Origin: Pseudomonadota bacterium
Lineage (GTDB): Bacteria; Pseudomonadota; Alphaproteobacteria; Sphingomonadales; Sphingomonadaceae
Assembly (NCBI GenBank): GCA_023418595.1
Contig: JAEZZI010000003.1
Location: 1-64,000 of the forward strand
Direction of reading: 5' to 3'
Length of the DNA: 64,000 nt
Every line of letters starts with the position of its first letter. Positions within the stretch are counted from its first letter, which is position 1. The position numbers were made by a program, and so were the translations under genes. Positions 25,309 to 33,987 of this stretch are shown one piece after another. The notes under the pieces were generated by a model that saw only the letters and a list, made by a program, of their open reading frames with translations, was not told where the DNA came from and ran no database searches.

Positions 25309-26802
25309 GTGATCCGTATCCCGGCCCTTACCACGCTGCTCGCCGCATCGCTGCTCGCCACCGGATGCGAGCGGCGCCCCGACGATGTGCCGGTCATCGC
25401 GAGCATCATCGGCGACGAAGCGGCGCTCGCCAACCCCAATGCCCGCTGGCTGGAACCCGCCGAACGCGCGCTGCTGGGCGCGACTGCGCAGGGACTGGTG
25501 CGGTTCGATGCGGCGGGCGGGATCGAGCCGGGCATCGCCGAACGCTGGATCGTGATCGACGACGGGCGCAGCTATATCTTTCGCATTGGCGCGGCGCGCT
25601 GGCCCGACGGAACGCAGGTCAGCGCCCAGGATGTCGTCACCGCGTTGAAGCGCGTGACCGCCGCCGGCAGCCGCAATGCCCTTGCCCCCTATCTGACCGC
25701 GATCGACCAGATCGTGGTGATGACACCGCAGGTCATCGAAATCCGATTGTCGGCGCCGCGCCCCGACCTGTTGTCGACCCTCGCTCAGCCCGAACTCGCC
25801 ATCTTCCAGGCGCGCGGGCTGGCCGGGTCGGGACCGTTCCGCATCATCGAGGATGACGGTTCAAGCGTACTGTTGCGGCCCGATCGCGATCCTCAGGCGA
25901 TTGCCGACGAAAGCATCGAACCACCGACGCCTGCCGAACATGTCCGGCTTCGGGGCGAGCGCGCCTCGCTGGCGGTCGCGCGCTTCGTCGAGCGGCAGAG
26001 CGATCTGGTGCTGGGCGGCGGGTTCGACGACTGGCTGATCGTCCGCGCCGCCGACATTCCAACGGCCGCCGTTCGGGTCGACCCGGCCTCCGGCCTGTTC
26101 GGACTGGCGATCGTCAGTCGTGACGGGTTCCTGGCCGAACCGGTCAACCGTGCGGCGATCGCTGGAATTTTCGACCGGTCGCGGTTCACCACGGCGCTGC
26201 GCCCCGACTGGGCGGCGGCGGAGACGTTGCTGCCCGACCAACTCGATTCGGCAGCGGCACCGGCAGTGCCCGAATGGGCGACGCTGGATCTTGCCACGCG
26301 GCGGCTGGCGGGGCGGGCGCGGGTGTCGATCTGGCGTGCGCAAAGCAACGACCCGGCAGCGCTTCGCGTGGCGTTGCCGGACGGTCCGGGGTCGGACGTG
26401 TTGTGGGCATTCCTCGCCAACGGTTTCGCCAGCGTCGGCCTGCCGGTCAGCCGGGTGCCGCTCGACGCCGATGCCGATCTGCGGCTGGTCGATCGCGTCG
26501 CGCCCTATGACAGCGGGCGCTGGTATCTGGCGATGGCATGCAATCCGTGCTCGGCGGAAGCGCAGGCCGCGGTCGATGCCGCGCGCACCGCACCGACGCT
26601 TCCCGATCGCCGCGCGGCCATCGCCGCCGCCGACATTGCGGTCGCCGCCGACACCCCGTTCATCCCGATCGCGCGTCCATTGCGCTGGTCGCTTGCCGTC
26701 CAGCGGCTCCAGCGTTTTCAGACCAACACGCGCGGCTGGCATCCATTGAACCACCTGCGCGGTGATCCTAATCAGGCGTCATGGTCAAACCCACGCCCAT
26801 GA
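25309..26802 (+). CDS. ABC-transporter solute-binding lipoprotein, family 5 (peptide/oligopeptide type)
   Basis: 497-residue protein. It starts with a lipoprotein signal (LLAASLLATGCERR, so Cys would be lipidated) and continues as a family-5 solute-binding protein: EPAERALLGATAQGLVRFDAAGGIEPGIAERWIVIDDGRSYIFRIGAARWPDGTQVSAQDVVTALKR is the canonical first part, and the C-terminal PFIPIARPLRWSLAVQRL region also fits. Such proteins bind peptides, nickel complexes or sugars for an ABC importer, but no permease or ATPase gene is nearby. The start GTG at 25309 was chosen because it opens the signal sequence; upstream open frame is not family-like. Its stop overlaps the next gene by 22 bases. Confidence 0.8.
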   Translation: MIRIPALTTLLAASLLATGCERRPDDVPVIASIIGDEAALANPNARWLEPAERALLGATAQGLVRFDAAGGIEPGIAERWIVIDDGRSYIFRIGAARWPDGTQVSAQDVVTALKRVTAAGSRNALAPYLTAIDQIVVMTPQVIEIRLSAPRPDLLSTLAQPELAIFQARGLAGSGPFRIIEDDGSSVLLRPDRDPQAIADESIEPPTPAEHVRLRGERASLAVARFVERQSDLVLGGGFDDWLIVRAADIPTAAVRVDPASGLFGLAIVSRDGFLAEPVNRAAIAGIFDRSRFTTALRPDWAAAETLLPDQLDSAAAPAVPEWATLDLATRRLAGRARVSIWRAQSNDPAALRVALPDGPGSDVLWAFLANGFASVGLPVSRVPLDADADLRLVDRVAPYDSGRWYLAMACNPCSAEAQAAVDAARTAPTLPDRRAAIAAADIAVAADTPFIPIARPLRWSLAVQRLQRFQTNTRGWHPLNHLRGDPNQASWSNPRP

Positions 26803-27212
26803 ACCCCGCCGGGATCGGCGCCTATGCAAAGACGCTACCGATCGGCAGCGATCCGGCATCCATCCGCAAGCGCGTCGTGGCGCTTGAACGGCTGCTCGAA
26901 CGCAGCTTCGTCATCCCCGGCACCAACCAGCCCTTCGGTCTCGACCTGATCCTGAACGCCGTGCCGGTGCTCGGCTCGTTCATTGGTGCCGGGCTGTCGA
27001 GCTACATGATCTGGGAAGCGCGCAATCTGGGCATGAGCAAGCTCGCCATGTCGCGGATGGCGGGCAATGTCGCAATCGACTGGGCGCTGGGCGCGATCCC
27101 GCTGATCGGCGCGATTCCCGATTTTTTCTTCCGGTCGAACACCCGCAACCTGCGGATCATCAAAAAGCATCTCGACAAGCACCACCCCGCGACGGTGACG
27201 ATCGACGGTTGA
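26781..27212 (+). CDS. DUF4112 membrane protein
   Basis: 143-residue protein of the DUF4112 family. Characteristic segments are FVIPGTNQPFGLDLILNAVPVLGSFIGAGLSSYMIWEARNLGMSKLAMSRMAGNVAIDWALGAIPLIGAIPDFFFRSNTRNL, with two hydrophobic stretches of membrane-spanning length. No function is known for the family. The gene begins inside the end of the solute-binding protein gene and meets the RNase T2 gene end to end with no gap, so a read-through product would be antisense to the latter. An ATG six codons downstream is a possible alternative start. Confidence 0.85.
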   Translation: MVKPTPMNPAGIGAYAKTLPIGSDPASIRKRVVALERLLERSFVIPGTNQPFGLDLILNAVPVLGSFIGAGLSSYMIWEARNLGMSKLAMSRMAGNVAIDWALGAIPLIGAIPDFFFRSNTRNLRIIKKHLDKHHPATVTIDG

Positions 27213-27914
27213 TCAGCGGCTCCCGCGCCAGATCTTGAGCCGCGCACTGTTCGCTGCTCCGGCGCGCGGCGGACAGATACGATAGCGATAGCGGGTGTCC
27301 ATGCACACCCGCACCTCGTCCAGCCAGCCGTCTTTGGTTGTGGCGATTTTCAGCATCTGCGGCGTCAGCCCACGATTGGCGCGCGCAAAGGCGGCGGCGA
27401 ACTGACCGACCGTCAGTCCGCGACGCCGCGACAGCGCGTCCATGTCGGGATAGCGCACCGCCGCATAGAGCCGCGCCGCATCGGCGAAATAACGCGCGGG
27501 CGAAATTCCCATGCACGTCCCGTGCTTGGCATATTCATGCTGGAGGAGCTGCACCGACGGCGTCATGCACAGATTGGCGCGGATCACAGGTTCGGGCAGC
27601 AGCGCGGCGGGGCGGCAATATTGCGGCCAGTCGCGCCCCTTTCCGTCAGGCCATAGCCCGTGCAGCGTAAAGCCGAAGCGATTGCCGCTGTTGCACGCAA
27701 GCCTGTCGTCGCGCCCGGCATTGCGGCACAGCTGCGGCTGCCAGCTGATCGCCAGCGTATAGCTGCCGATCGGAATGTCGCGCTTCGGCTGGCTTTGCGT
27801 CGGACCATCGGGGCGCGGGCGCGGCAGTTCTGCCGGAAGCGCGCAGCGATAGGCCTGCGCGATTGCAGGCGCGGGCAGCGCAACCAGGCCGATCACCAAT
27901 CCCAGCCGGATCAT
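27213..27914 (-). CDS. ribonuclease T2 family protein
   Basis: 233-residue secreted endoribonuclease. A signal peptide occupies residues 1-20 (ending PAIAQ). Both catalytic segments of the T2 family are present: CAS I as FTLHGLWPDG with His85, and CAS II as HEYAKHGTC with His126, Glu127 and His131. T2 enzymes cut single-stranded RNA with little base preference, through 2',3'-cyclic phosphates, usually in the periplasm or outside the cell. The gene overlaps the upstream small membrane protein gene by 4 bases (ATGA), so the two are expressed together. Confidence 0.92.
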   Translation of the reverse strand: MIRLGLVIGLVALPAPAIAQAYRCALPAELPRPRPDGPTQSQPKRDIPIGSYTLAISWQPQLCRNAGRDDRLACNSGNRFGFTLHGLWPDGKGRDWPQYCRPAALLPEPVIRANLCMTPSVQLLQHEYAKHGTCMGISPARYFADAARLYAAVRYPDMDALSRRRGLTVGQFAAAFARANRGLTPQMLKIATTKDGWLDEVRVCMDTRYRYRICPPRAGAANSARLKIWRGSR

Positions 27915-28336
27915 GCGCCCGAAACCTCTTCCTCTTCGTCGTCATAAGCGAACCAGGGCTTCGCATCGGCGCGAAACAGCATCGCGATCGCGGCGAGTTC
28001 GACGATGCGCGCGGCGATGGTCAGCACCGACGGCAGTGAACCGTTCATGGCCAGTTGCACCGTCGCGCCGATCCCCCACAGATTGAGCAGAAAGAACAGC
28101 ACAGCTGCCCATTTTGCGACGTTGCTGCCGCGCTTCGCGACGAAATACCACAAAATCAGCTGAACCAGCACGACGACGCTGATGGCGATCCCCGCAACCG
28201 CGGCGGCACCGCCCTCTGCACCCGGAATCGTCGCGCCGCGCACCAATGCGTCCCAACCAAGCGCGGTTGCGATCAGCGTCAGCGCGATCGACGCGAGATA
28301 GAGCCGTTCGAACAGCTGGATCGACTTCGGACGCAT
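27911..28336 (-). CDS. small four-helix membrane protein, unknown function
   Basis: 141-residue protein with about four hydrophobic segments (LYLASIALTLIATALGW, AAVAGIAISVVVLVQLILWYFV, WAAVLFFLLNLWGIGATVQL, VLTIAARIVELAAIAMLF) and an acidic C-terminal tail rich in Asp and Glu. I do not recognise a named family. It overlaps the RNase T2 gene by 4 bases and lies 37 bases below nadC, so it may be the first of a two-gene unit or read through from the nad genes. Confidence 0.7.
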   Translation of the reverse strand: MRPKSIQLFERLYLASIALTLIATALGWDALVRGATIPGAEGGAAAVAGIAISVVVLVQLILWYFVAKRGSNVAKWAAVLFFLLNLWGIGATVQLAMNGSLPSVLTIAARIVELAAIAMLFRADAKPWFAYDDEEEEVSGA

Positions 28337-28373
28337 GCTTCCCCCTTCGGATTTCTTGGGCGCAGATGTGCCG

Positions 28374-29216
28374 TCAGATGCTGCGGAAGTCGAGACCGAT
28401 ATCGACCGCGGGCGCCGACTGGGTCAGTCGACCGACGCTGATGAAACCGACGCCGGTTTCCGCAATCGCGCGGATCGTGTCGAGCCGCACCCCGCCCGAC
28501 GCCTCGGTGGGCACGCGCCCCGCGACCAGCCCGACCGCCTCGCGCAACGTCTCGACTCCCATATTGTCGAGCAGCAGATGCGTCGCGCCTGCCGCGAGCG
28601 CGGGTTCGATCTGGTCGATGCGGTCCACCTCGACGATGATCCGCGCGATCCCCGCTTCCACCGCGCGTCGTACCGCTTCGCCGACGGAGCCTGCGACCGC
28701 GACATGATTGTCCTTGATCATCGCGGCGTCCCACAACCCCATGCGGTGGTTGGTCGCACCGCCCATCCGGGTCGCGTATTTCTCAAGCAACCGCAGGCCG
28801 GGGATCGTCTTGCGCGTATCGAGCAACGTCGCACCCGTCCCCTCGATCGCATCCACATAGCTTCGCGTCAGCGTCGCGACGCCCGACAGATGCTGCGCCG
28901 TGTTGAGCGCCGACCGCTCCGCCGTCAGCATCGCACGCGCCTTGCCCGTTAGCCGCATCAGGTCGCTGCCCGGCTTCACCCGGTCGCCGTCCTCGACCAG
29001 CCGCTCGATTGCGACCTCAGGATCGAGACGCCGGAAAAACGCCTCGGCAATCTCCAGTCCCGCGACCGTGATCGCATCGCGGCTATCCATTACCCCCGCA
29101 AAGCACGCATCGGCGGGAATCACGGCAGCGGAGGTGATGTCCCCACCCTCCCCCATGTCCTCGGCAAGCGTCGCGGTGACGAAAGTTTCGAGGTCGAACC
29201 CCGCTGGCAACGCCAT
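28374..29216 (-). CDS. nadC: carboxylating nicotinate-nucleotide diphosphorylase (quinolinate phosphoribosyltransferase)
   Basis: 280-residue enzyme that converts quinolinate and PRPP to nicotinate mononucleotide in NAD synthesis. The family order is intact: LAEDMGEGGDITSAAVIP at the N-terminus, the LNTAQHLSGVATLTRSYVDAI motif, TLLDTRKTIPGLRLLEKYATRMGGATNHRMGLWDAAMIKDNH, and the C-terminal ASGGVRLDTIRAIAETGVGFISVGRLT. The ATG at 29216 lies 4 bases after the nadA stop, which fits a nadA-nadC operon. No nadB gene is between or beside them, so aspartate oxidation must be encoded elsewhere or done by an aspartate dehydrogenase. Confidence 0.95.
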   Translation of the reverse strand: MALPAGFDLETFVTATLAEDMGEGGDITSAAVIPADACFAGVMDSRDAITVAGLEIAEAFFRRLDPEVAIERLVEDGDRVKPGSDLMRLTGKARAMLTAERSALNTAQHLSGVATLTRSYVDAIEGTGATLLDTRKTIPGLRLLEKYATRMGGATNHRMGLWDAAMIKDNHVAVAGSVGEAVRRAVEAGIARIIVEVDRIDQIEPALAAGATHLLLDNMGVETLREAVGLVAGRVPTEASGGVRLDTIRAIAETGVGFISVGRLTQSAPAVDIGLDFRSI

Positions 29217-29220
29217 CCGA

Positions 29221-30231
29221 TCAGTCGCCGGTGACGGGTGCGGGGCCGAGGTCGCCCATGCCGACCGTCCCGCTCGCCATCGACAGCATCCGGTCGAGCG
29301 ACTTCTTCGCGCGGACGCGCAAGCCTTCCTCGATCTCGATCCGCGGCTCCAGATCGCGCAGCGCGATGTAGAGCTTCTCGACTGTATTGAGCGCCATATA
29401 GGGGCAGATGTTGCAGTTGCAGTTGCCGTCCGCACCCGGCGCGCCGATGAAGGTCTTTTCGGGCACCGCCTTTTCCATCTGGTGGATGATGTGCGGCTCG
29501 GTCGCGACGATCACCGTCTGCGCGGGCGTCGATTTCGAATATTCCAGGATGCCGCTGGTCGATCCGACATAATCGGCATGGTCCAGAACATGCGGCGGAC
29601 ATTCGGGATGCGCGAGCACGGGGGCGTCGGGATGCTGCGCCTTGAGCTTCAGCAATTCGGTTTCGCTGAACGCCTCGTGGACGATGCACACGCCCGGCCA
29701 CAACAGCATGTCGCGCCCCGTCTTGCGCGACAGGTATCCGCCCAGATGCTTGTCGGGACCGAAGATGATCTTCTGTTCGGGCGGGATCTGCGACAGGATC
29801 TTCTCGGCGGACGAACTGGTGACGATGATGTCGCTCAATCCTTTCACCTCGGCCGAACAGTTGATGTAGGTCAGCGCGATGTGATCAGGATGATCGGCGC
29901 GGAACTTGGCGAATTGGTCGGGCGGGCAGCTATCCTCCAGGCTGCATCCGGCGTCCATGTCGGGCAGGATGACGGTCTTGTCCGGCGACAGGATTTTCGC
30001 GGTTTCCGCCATGAAACGCACGCCGCAGAACGCGATGACATGGGCATCGGTCTCCGCCGCCTTGCGCGACAAATCCAGGCTGTCGCCGACGAAATCGGCG
30101 AGATCCTGAATTTCGGGCTTCTGGTAGTAATGCGCCAGGATCACCGCATTGCGCTCCTTGCGCAGCCGGTCGATCTCGGAGAGCAGATCGACGCCGGTCA
30201 GCGATCCACCGATACCGTTACGTGCGTCCAT
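29221..30231 (-). CDS. nadA: quinolinate synthase
   Basis: 336-residue [4Fe-4S] enzyme that condenses iminoaspartate with dihydroxyacetone phosphate to quinolinate. Visible are LAHYYQKPEIQDLADFVGDSLDLS, FCGVRFMAETAKIL (first Cys ligand), DMDAGCSLEDSCP, YINCSAEVK, GVCIVHEAFS (second ligand region), HPECPP and the GNCNCNICPYM cluster that supplies the last Cys. The ATG at 30231 has GAGG nine bases upstream. It is the first gene of the nadA-nadC pair. Confidence 0.95.
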   Translation of the reverse strand: MDARNGIGGSLTGVDLLSEIDRLRKERNAVILAHYYQKPEIQDLADFVGDSLDLSRKAAETDAHVIAFCGVRFMAETAKILSPDKTVILPDMDAGCSLEDSCPPDQFAKFRADHPDHIALTYINCSAEVKGLSDIIVTSSSAEKILSQIPPEQKIIFGPDKHLGGYLSRKTGRDMLLWPGVCIVHEAFSETELLKLKAQHPDAPVLAHPECPPHVLDHADYVGSTSGILEYSKSTPAQTVIVATEPHIIHQMEKAVPEKTFIGAPGADGNCNCNICPYMALNTVEKLYIALRDLEPRIEIEEGLRVRAKKSLDRMLSMASGTVGMGDLGPAPVTGD

Positions 30232-30297
30232 CGAAACTGCCCTCAAATCATTGGTGCTGCGCCGGTTGCCGCAAAGCGCCCGTCGGCACAAGCCGCG

Positions 30298-30975
30298 TCA
30301 TTGCCGGTTCGCCAGAACCTCATCCACCGATTTGGTGACGTCCCATTGCTCGCGCAAGCGGTTTGGATTCTCGCTCGAAAACAACACAACAACATCGACA
30401 CCGCCGTACCCAGCCGCGGCAAGGGGATTTTGCACAAGTCGTTGTACCGCGCGACGTGCTGCTTCGCGTGCCGCCGCCATATTCTGCTCAGAACGAGCCT
30501 CGTTTGCCGCTACCGATGTCAGTTGACGAGCCGCTTGCTGTTGCAACTTTTGGCCGGCATCTCGGGAAATCCAAATACCCTCCTGTCGGACCTGCGCGCG
30601 AGTCAGATCGACATTTGAAGGCTCTACCTTGATGTCGGGAATTTGGACAATCATCACTCGCCGCTCGGAATCCCACAAATAGGATTTCTGATTCATTGCA
30701 CCAAGATCAAGGAAGTATCCGACCTGGAATGGTGCCCTAGTTATCTGCTCAGTCTTGAAGATAGTTCCCTCATGCTCAGATCTTGCAATGGCATTACCTC
30801 GTAATGTTGCCACTCTCAGGTCTTGGGCTTGAGAAAAAATAGCGTTCAGAACTCTGCCAGCGTCGAGCCCCAATTGGTCTCTCGCCGCTTCCGCCTCTCG
30901 GTGTTTCCAATATGCTATCCCGGCTAAGACCACCGCCAACACGACCAACAAAATCAGAAAAAATCGCCCGATCAT
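30298..30975 (-). CDS. DUF4230-like membrane-anchored protein
   Basis: About 225 residues, with an N-terminal transmembrane anchor (FFLILLVVLAVVLAGIAYW) and a soluble part containing DLRVATLRGNAIARSEHEGTIFKTEQITRAPFQVGYFLDLGAM and VMIVQIPDIKVEPSNVD. This looks like the DUF4230 family, whose function is unknown; the assignment is tentative. An alanine/arginine-rich coiled stretch (QKLQQQAARQLTSVAANEARSEQ) follows. The DNA is visibly less GC-rich than the genes on either side, a possible sign of recent transfer or relaxed codon choice. GTG two codons earlier is an alternative start. Confidence 0.5.
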   Translation of the reverse strand: MIGRFFLILLVVLAVVLAGIAYWKHREAEAARDQLGLDAGRVLNAIFSQAQDLRVATLRGNAIARSEHEGTIFKTEQITRAPFQVGYFLDLGAMNQKSYLWDSERRVMIVQIPDIKVEPSNVDLTRAQVRQEGIWISRDAGQKLQQQAARQLTSVAANEARSEQNMAAAREAARRAVQRLVQNPLAAAGYGGVDVVVLFSSENPNRLREQWDVTKSVDEVLANRQ

Positions 30976-30999
30976 TCCCACAACACCCCCAACAATCGC

Positions 31000-31854
31000 T
31001 CAGGCCCGAAACCATCTGTTCCCTTCAACCCGCGCCAGCCCGCGGCGTTCCAGATCGATCAGATGCGCCAGCACCGATCGCTCCGCCGCGCCGTGCAATC
31101 GCGGGTCGAGGCCTACATACATTTCGTCCACCATTGCGGGGATGGCATGGACCTCGCGGTCGAGCAGCCGGACGATCTGGCCCTCGCGTTGCTTGCGGTG
31201 CCCCAGCATCCCGCGCACCAGCCGCTGCGGGCGCTCGACCGCGGGGCCGTGCGCGGGGTAATAGATGCGGTCGCCGCGCGCCTGAAGCTTCGCCAGGCTG
31301 GCCATGTAATCGGTCATGTCGCCATCGGGGGGAGAGATCACGCTGGTCGACCAGCCCATGACGTGATCGCCGGTGAACAACGCGCCGCTTTCGACCAGCG
31401 CAAAGCACAGGTGGTTCGACGTATGCCCCGGCGTCGCTACCGCCTCGATCGTCCAGCCGTCGCCCGCGATCCGCTCGCCGTCCGACAGCACCCGGTCGGG
31501 CGCATAGTCGCGGTCGAACGCCGCATCCGCCCGCGGCCCCACATCCTCCAACGCCAGCGCCGCGCAGCCGACGACCGGCGCGCCCGTCGCCTCGGCAAGC
31601 GGCCTGGCAAGCGGGCTGTGGTCGCGGTGGGTGTGGGTGCACAGGATCGCGCGCACCGGGCGACCCGCGATCGCAGCGAGCAGCGCGTCGAGATGCTCGG
31701 GCAAATCCGGTCCCGGATCGATCACGGCAACGTCGCGCGTGCCCACCAGATAGGTCTGGGTGCCGGTATAGGTATAGGGCGAAGGATTGCCCGCCAGCAC
31801 CCGCGCGACGAGCGGTTCGATCTGCTCGATTGCGGGTGGCGATGCGTCGGTCAT
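31000..31854 (-). CDS. metallo-beta-lactamase-fold hydrolase (LACTB2-like)
   Basis: 284-residue MBL-fold protein. The metal-binding motif THTHRDHS places ligands at His74, His76, Asp78 and His79; further ligands are in PGHTSNHLCF, the TGDHVMGW Asp-His, and YPAHG near the end. A C-terminal winged-helix-like extension (EREGQIVRLLDREVHAIPAMVDEMYVG...LAHLIDLERRGLARVEGNRWFRA) marks the LACTB2/endoribonuclease-like subgroup, whose members cut RNA or hydrolyse thioesters. The substrate is not known. It lies 24 bases upstream of the DUF4230-like gene and probably shares its transcript. Confidence 0.88.
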   Translation of the reverse strand: MTDASPPAIEQIEPLVARVLAGNPSPYTYTGTQTYLVGTRDVAVIDPGPDLPEHLDALLAAIAGRPVRAILCTHTHRDHSPLARPLAEATGAPVVGCAALALEDVGPRADAAFDRDYAPDRVLSDGERIAGDGWTIEAVATPGHTSNHLCFALVESGALFTGDHVMGWSTSVISPPDGDMTDYMASLAKLQARGDRIYYPAHGPAVERPQRLVRGMLGHRKQREGQIVRLLDREVHAIPAMVDEMYVGLDPRLHGAAERSVLAHLIDLERRGLARVEGNRWFRA

Positions 31855-31917
31855 GGGGTTCAGATGGCGGGTACGGGGGTGCGAGGCAAGGGTTGCGAGC
31901 GATCACCCCGCCCCGGC

Positions 31918-31960
31918 AAAAAAACGGGGCCGGTTCCACGAAGGAAGAACCGGCCCCGTT
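31918..31960 (-). terminator. rho-independent terminator after the blaI-M56 pair
   Basis: A perfect 14-bp stem (AACGGGGCCGGTTC paired with GAACCGGCCCCGTT, loop of 10 bases), followed on the minus strand by seven T. It lies 67 bases below the M56 peptidase stop and before the MBL gene, so it separates those two transcripts. Confidence 0.92.
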
Positions 31961-32027
31961 CGAAAAGGGCGTCATTCGTGCAAAGGGGCAAACACGAACA
32001 CCGACGCCCCTCCCCTCCCCAGGGGGC

Positions 32028-33608
32028 TCAGTCTTCCTTTTGCGCGTCCAGCTCGGCCATCGCCTGGTCGACCCCGGCCAGCGCCTGCGCGCGCTGTTCG
32101 GCGGTCAGGTTGCGGTCGATCTCGATCGCCTTGCGCGCGTGTCGCAGGCTCATCCGCGCCATGTCGGTGCCCATCCGCGCCGACGACATGGCGAGCACCT
32201 GAGCACGCGCGCCGCGTTCGGACGCATCGGCGGCCATTTTTTCGATACGGTCCTTGCAGATGATGGTTACCCGCCTGCCACTCTCGGCTTCGGGCTTGCC
32301 GAGCTGAATGGGGCCTTCGCCGGGACCGCAGTTACCTTCAACAAAACGCATCTGCTTCTGGATTTCGGCGGCAAGCTTTTGGCCTTCGATGCGCGATCGT
32401 TCGGCCCGCTCCAGCATGCGTTCGAGTTCCGCAGGGTCCATGCTTTCACGGCTATGGATGACGATTTTTCGTCCGTCCCGCTCCGCGCGATATATGCGCG
32501 TGCCGTCCTTTTCGATGACGATCTGTGGCTCGCTCGGTGCTGGGGGCGCTTGCGGTATCGATCGGTCGACCGGCGGCGCGGGCGCGGCGGGCGCTTCCTG
32601 CTCGACGGTCGGTGCCAGCAACGGCAGCTTCACATCCTCCAGCTTGACGCCGATCTTGTCCTCGACCTTGGTTCGCACCGTCTCTGCCGCCTGGGTTCCC
32701 GATGCGGTCAGGCCTAGCGCGGCCAAGCCGATCGCGGCGCTGGCCGCGGTTCCGCCCAATACCCGGCTCCGCGAGTGTTTCTGGTTGTCGAGCAACATCT
32801 TAAGCCTCCCCTTCAAATCGTTGATCGTGTGCAGATGGCATGCCGCCGACACCGCGCCGCCATGCGCAGACTTGACGATGGCCAGGCCATAGGCGTGGCG
32901 CAGCGACGGCTCGCGGCCCGCAAGGACCAGCGCGTCGCACGCCATTTCCTGGTCGGCGCGGAATGCGCGAAACGCTTTCCAGGCGATGGGATTGAACCAG
33001 TGAAGCGCCAGCATCACCAGCGCGACCCAGTTGGCGATCAGGTCGCCGCGGGCGTGGTGGCCCAGCTCGTGCGCCAGTGCCAGATCGCGTTCGGTATCGT
33101 CGTAACGCTCCGCGAAATCGCGCGGGAAGGCGACCGTCTTGCGAAAGATGCCGAACGCCAGCGGCCCATGCGCGACGTCGCTTTCGATCACCTCGACCCG
33201 CCCGTCGGCCATCCAGTCGGTCGACCGTGCACGCCGCCGGATCCGCGCGCAGAACCGGCTGTGCGACACCCAGTGATAGGCGATGAAGCCGATCGCGCCG
33301 ATCGCCCAGCTGGTCAGCAGGATCGCCGCCCAGGGAATGACCGAGCCTTGCGCCTCGATCACGGGCGCGACGCTCAGCGGTTCGACGACATAAAGCATCA
33401 TCTGCTGGCTGGCGTCGGACAGCGGCGCGATGCCGTGATCGCGCACCGTTTCGGGCAGCGGCGGCATGACCATTCGGATCACCGGCAACAGCCACAATGC
33501 ATAGGCGAAATTGGGACCGAAGGCGCGGCGAACGGGGGTACGGATGGCGAGCACCAGCAGCATGAGCAGGGTGGTCGCGACGAGCGTTTCTAGGCCCCAT
33601 GCGATCAT
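32028..33608 (-). CDS. M56-family (BlaR1/MecR1-like) membrane metallopeptidase
   Basis: 526-residue membrane peptidase with four N-terminal hydrophobic segments and a cytoplasmic zinc site HELGHH (His180, Glu181, His184), plus the downstream DxEMACDALVL ligand Glu, as in BlaR1. BlaR1-type proteins sense cell-wall stress and cleave their partner repressor BlaI, encoded directly upstream with a 4-base overlap. Unlike BlaR1, the C-terminal half is not a penicillin-binding sensor domain: after about residue 300 it is a Pro/Ala-rich linker followed by Glu/Arg/Ala-rich helices of unknown role. No beta-lactamase gene is near. A terminator follows at 31918-31960. Confidence 0.88.
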   Translation of the reverse strand: MIAWGLETLVATTLLMLLVLAIRTPVRRAFGPNFAYALWLLPVIRMVMPPLPETVRDHGIAPLSDASQQMMLYVVEPLSVAPVIEAQGSVIPWAAILLTSWAIGAIGFIAYHWVSHSRFCARIRRRARSTDWMADGRVEVIESDVAHGPLAFGIFRKTVAFPRDFAERYDDTERDLALAHELGHHARGDLIANWVALVMLALHWFNPIAWKAFRAFRADQEMACDALVLAGREPSLRHAYGLAIVKSAHGGAVSAACHLHTINDLKGRLKMLLDNQKHSRSRVLGGTAASAAIGLAALGLTASGTQAAETVRTKVEDKIGVKLEDVKLPLLAPTVEQEAPAAPAPPVDRSIPQAPPAPSEPQIVIEKDGTRIYRAERDGRKIVIHSRESMDPAELERMLERAERSRIEGQKLAAEIQKQMRFVEGNCGPGEGPIQLGKPEAESGRRVTIICKDRIEKMAADASERGARAQVLAMSSARMGTDMARMSLRHARKAIEIDRNLTAEQRAQALAGVDQAMAELDAQKED

Positions 33609-33973
33609 TGCTTCAACTCCTTCAGGAGTGCTTCGATCTCTTCGATTTCCTGCGAACTCAGCGCGTCGCGCTCTGCCAGGTGCGCGACCAGCGGCGACAG
33701 TTTACCACCGAACAGCCGATCCATCAGCCGTCTTGATTCGCCCTCGACATAATCGTCGCGCTGGACGAGCGGGCGGTACAGGTAACGCCGCCCATCCTCC
33801 TCATGCGCGATGATGTTCTTCGCCAGCAGCCGCCCGAGCAGCGTCTTGACCGTGTTGGCGCTCCACGCCCGGTCGGGCGCGACGCGCTCCGATACATCCT
33901 GCGCCGACAGCGGCGACTCCTCCCAGAGCACCTCCATCACCGCATGTTCGGCATCGCTGATCCGTTCGCTCAT
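33605..33973 (-). CDS. BlaI/MecI/CopY-family repressor
   Basis: 122-residue winged-helix repressor. The sequence AEHAVMEVLWEESPLSAQDVSERVAPDRAWSANTVKTLLGRLLAKNIIAHEEDGRRYLYRPLVQRDDYV matches the BlaI DNA-binding domain, and the C-terminal helical part with SPLVAHLAERDALSSQEIEEIEALLKELK fits the dimerisation region. It should bind the dyad at 33988-34024 just upstream and repress this operon until the M56 peptidase cuts it. The ATG at 33973 follows AGGGTGG; a longer frame to 33997 would run into the operator, so it is unlikely. Confidence 0.92.
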   Translation of the reverse strand: MSERISDAEHAVMEVLWEESPLSAQDVSERVAPDRAWSANTVKTLLGRLLAKNIIAHEEDGRRYLYRPLVQRDDYVEGESRRLMDRLFGGKLSPLVAHLAERDALSSQEIEEIEALLKELKQ

Positions 33974-33987
33974 GTCCACCCTCTCAC

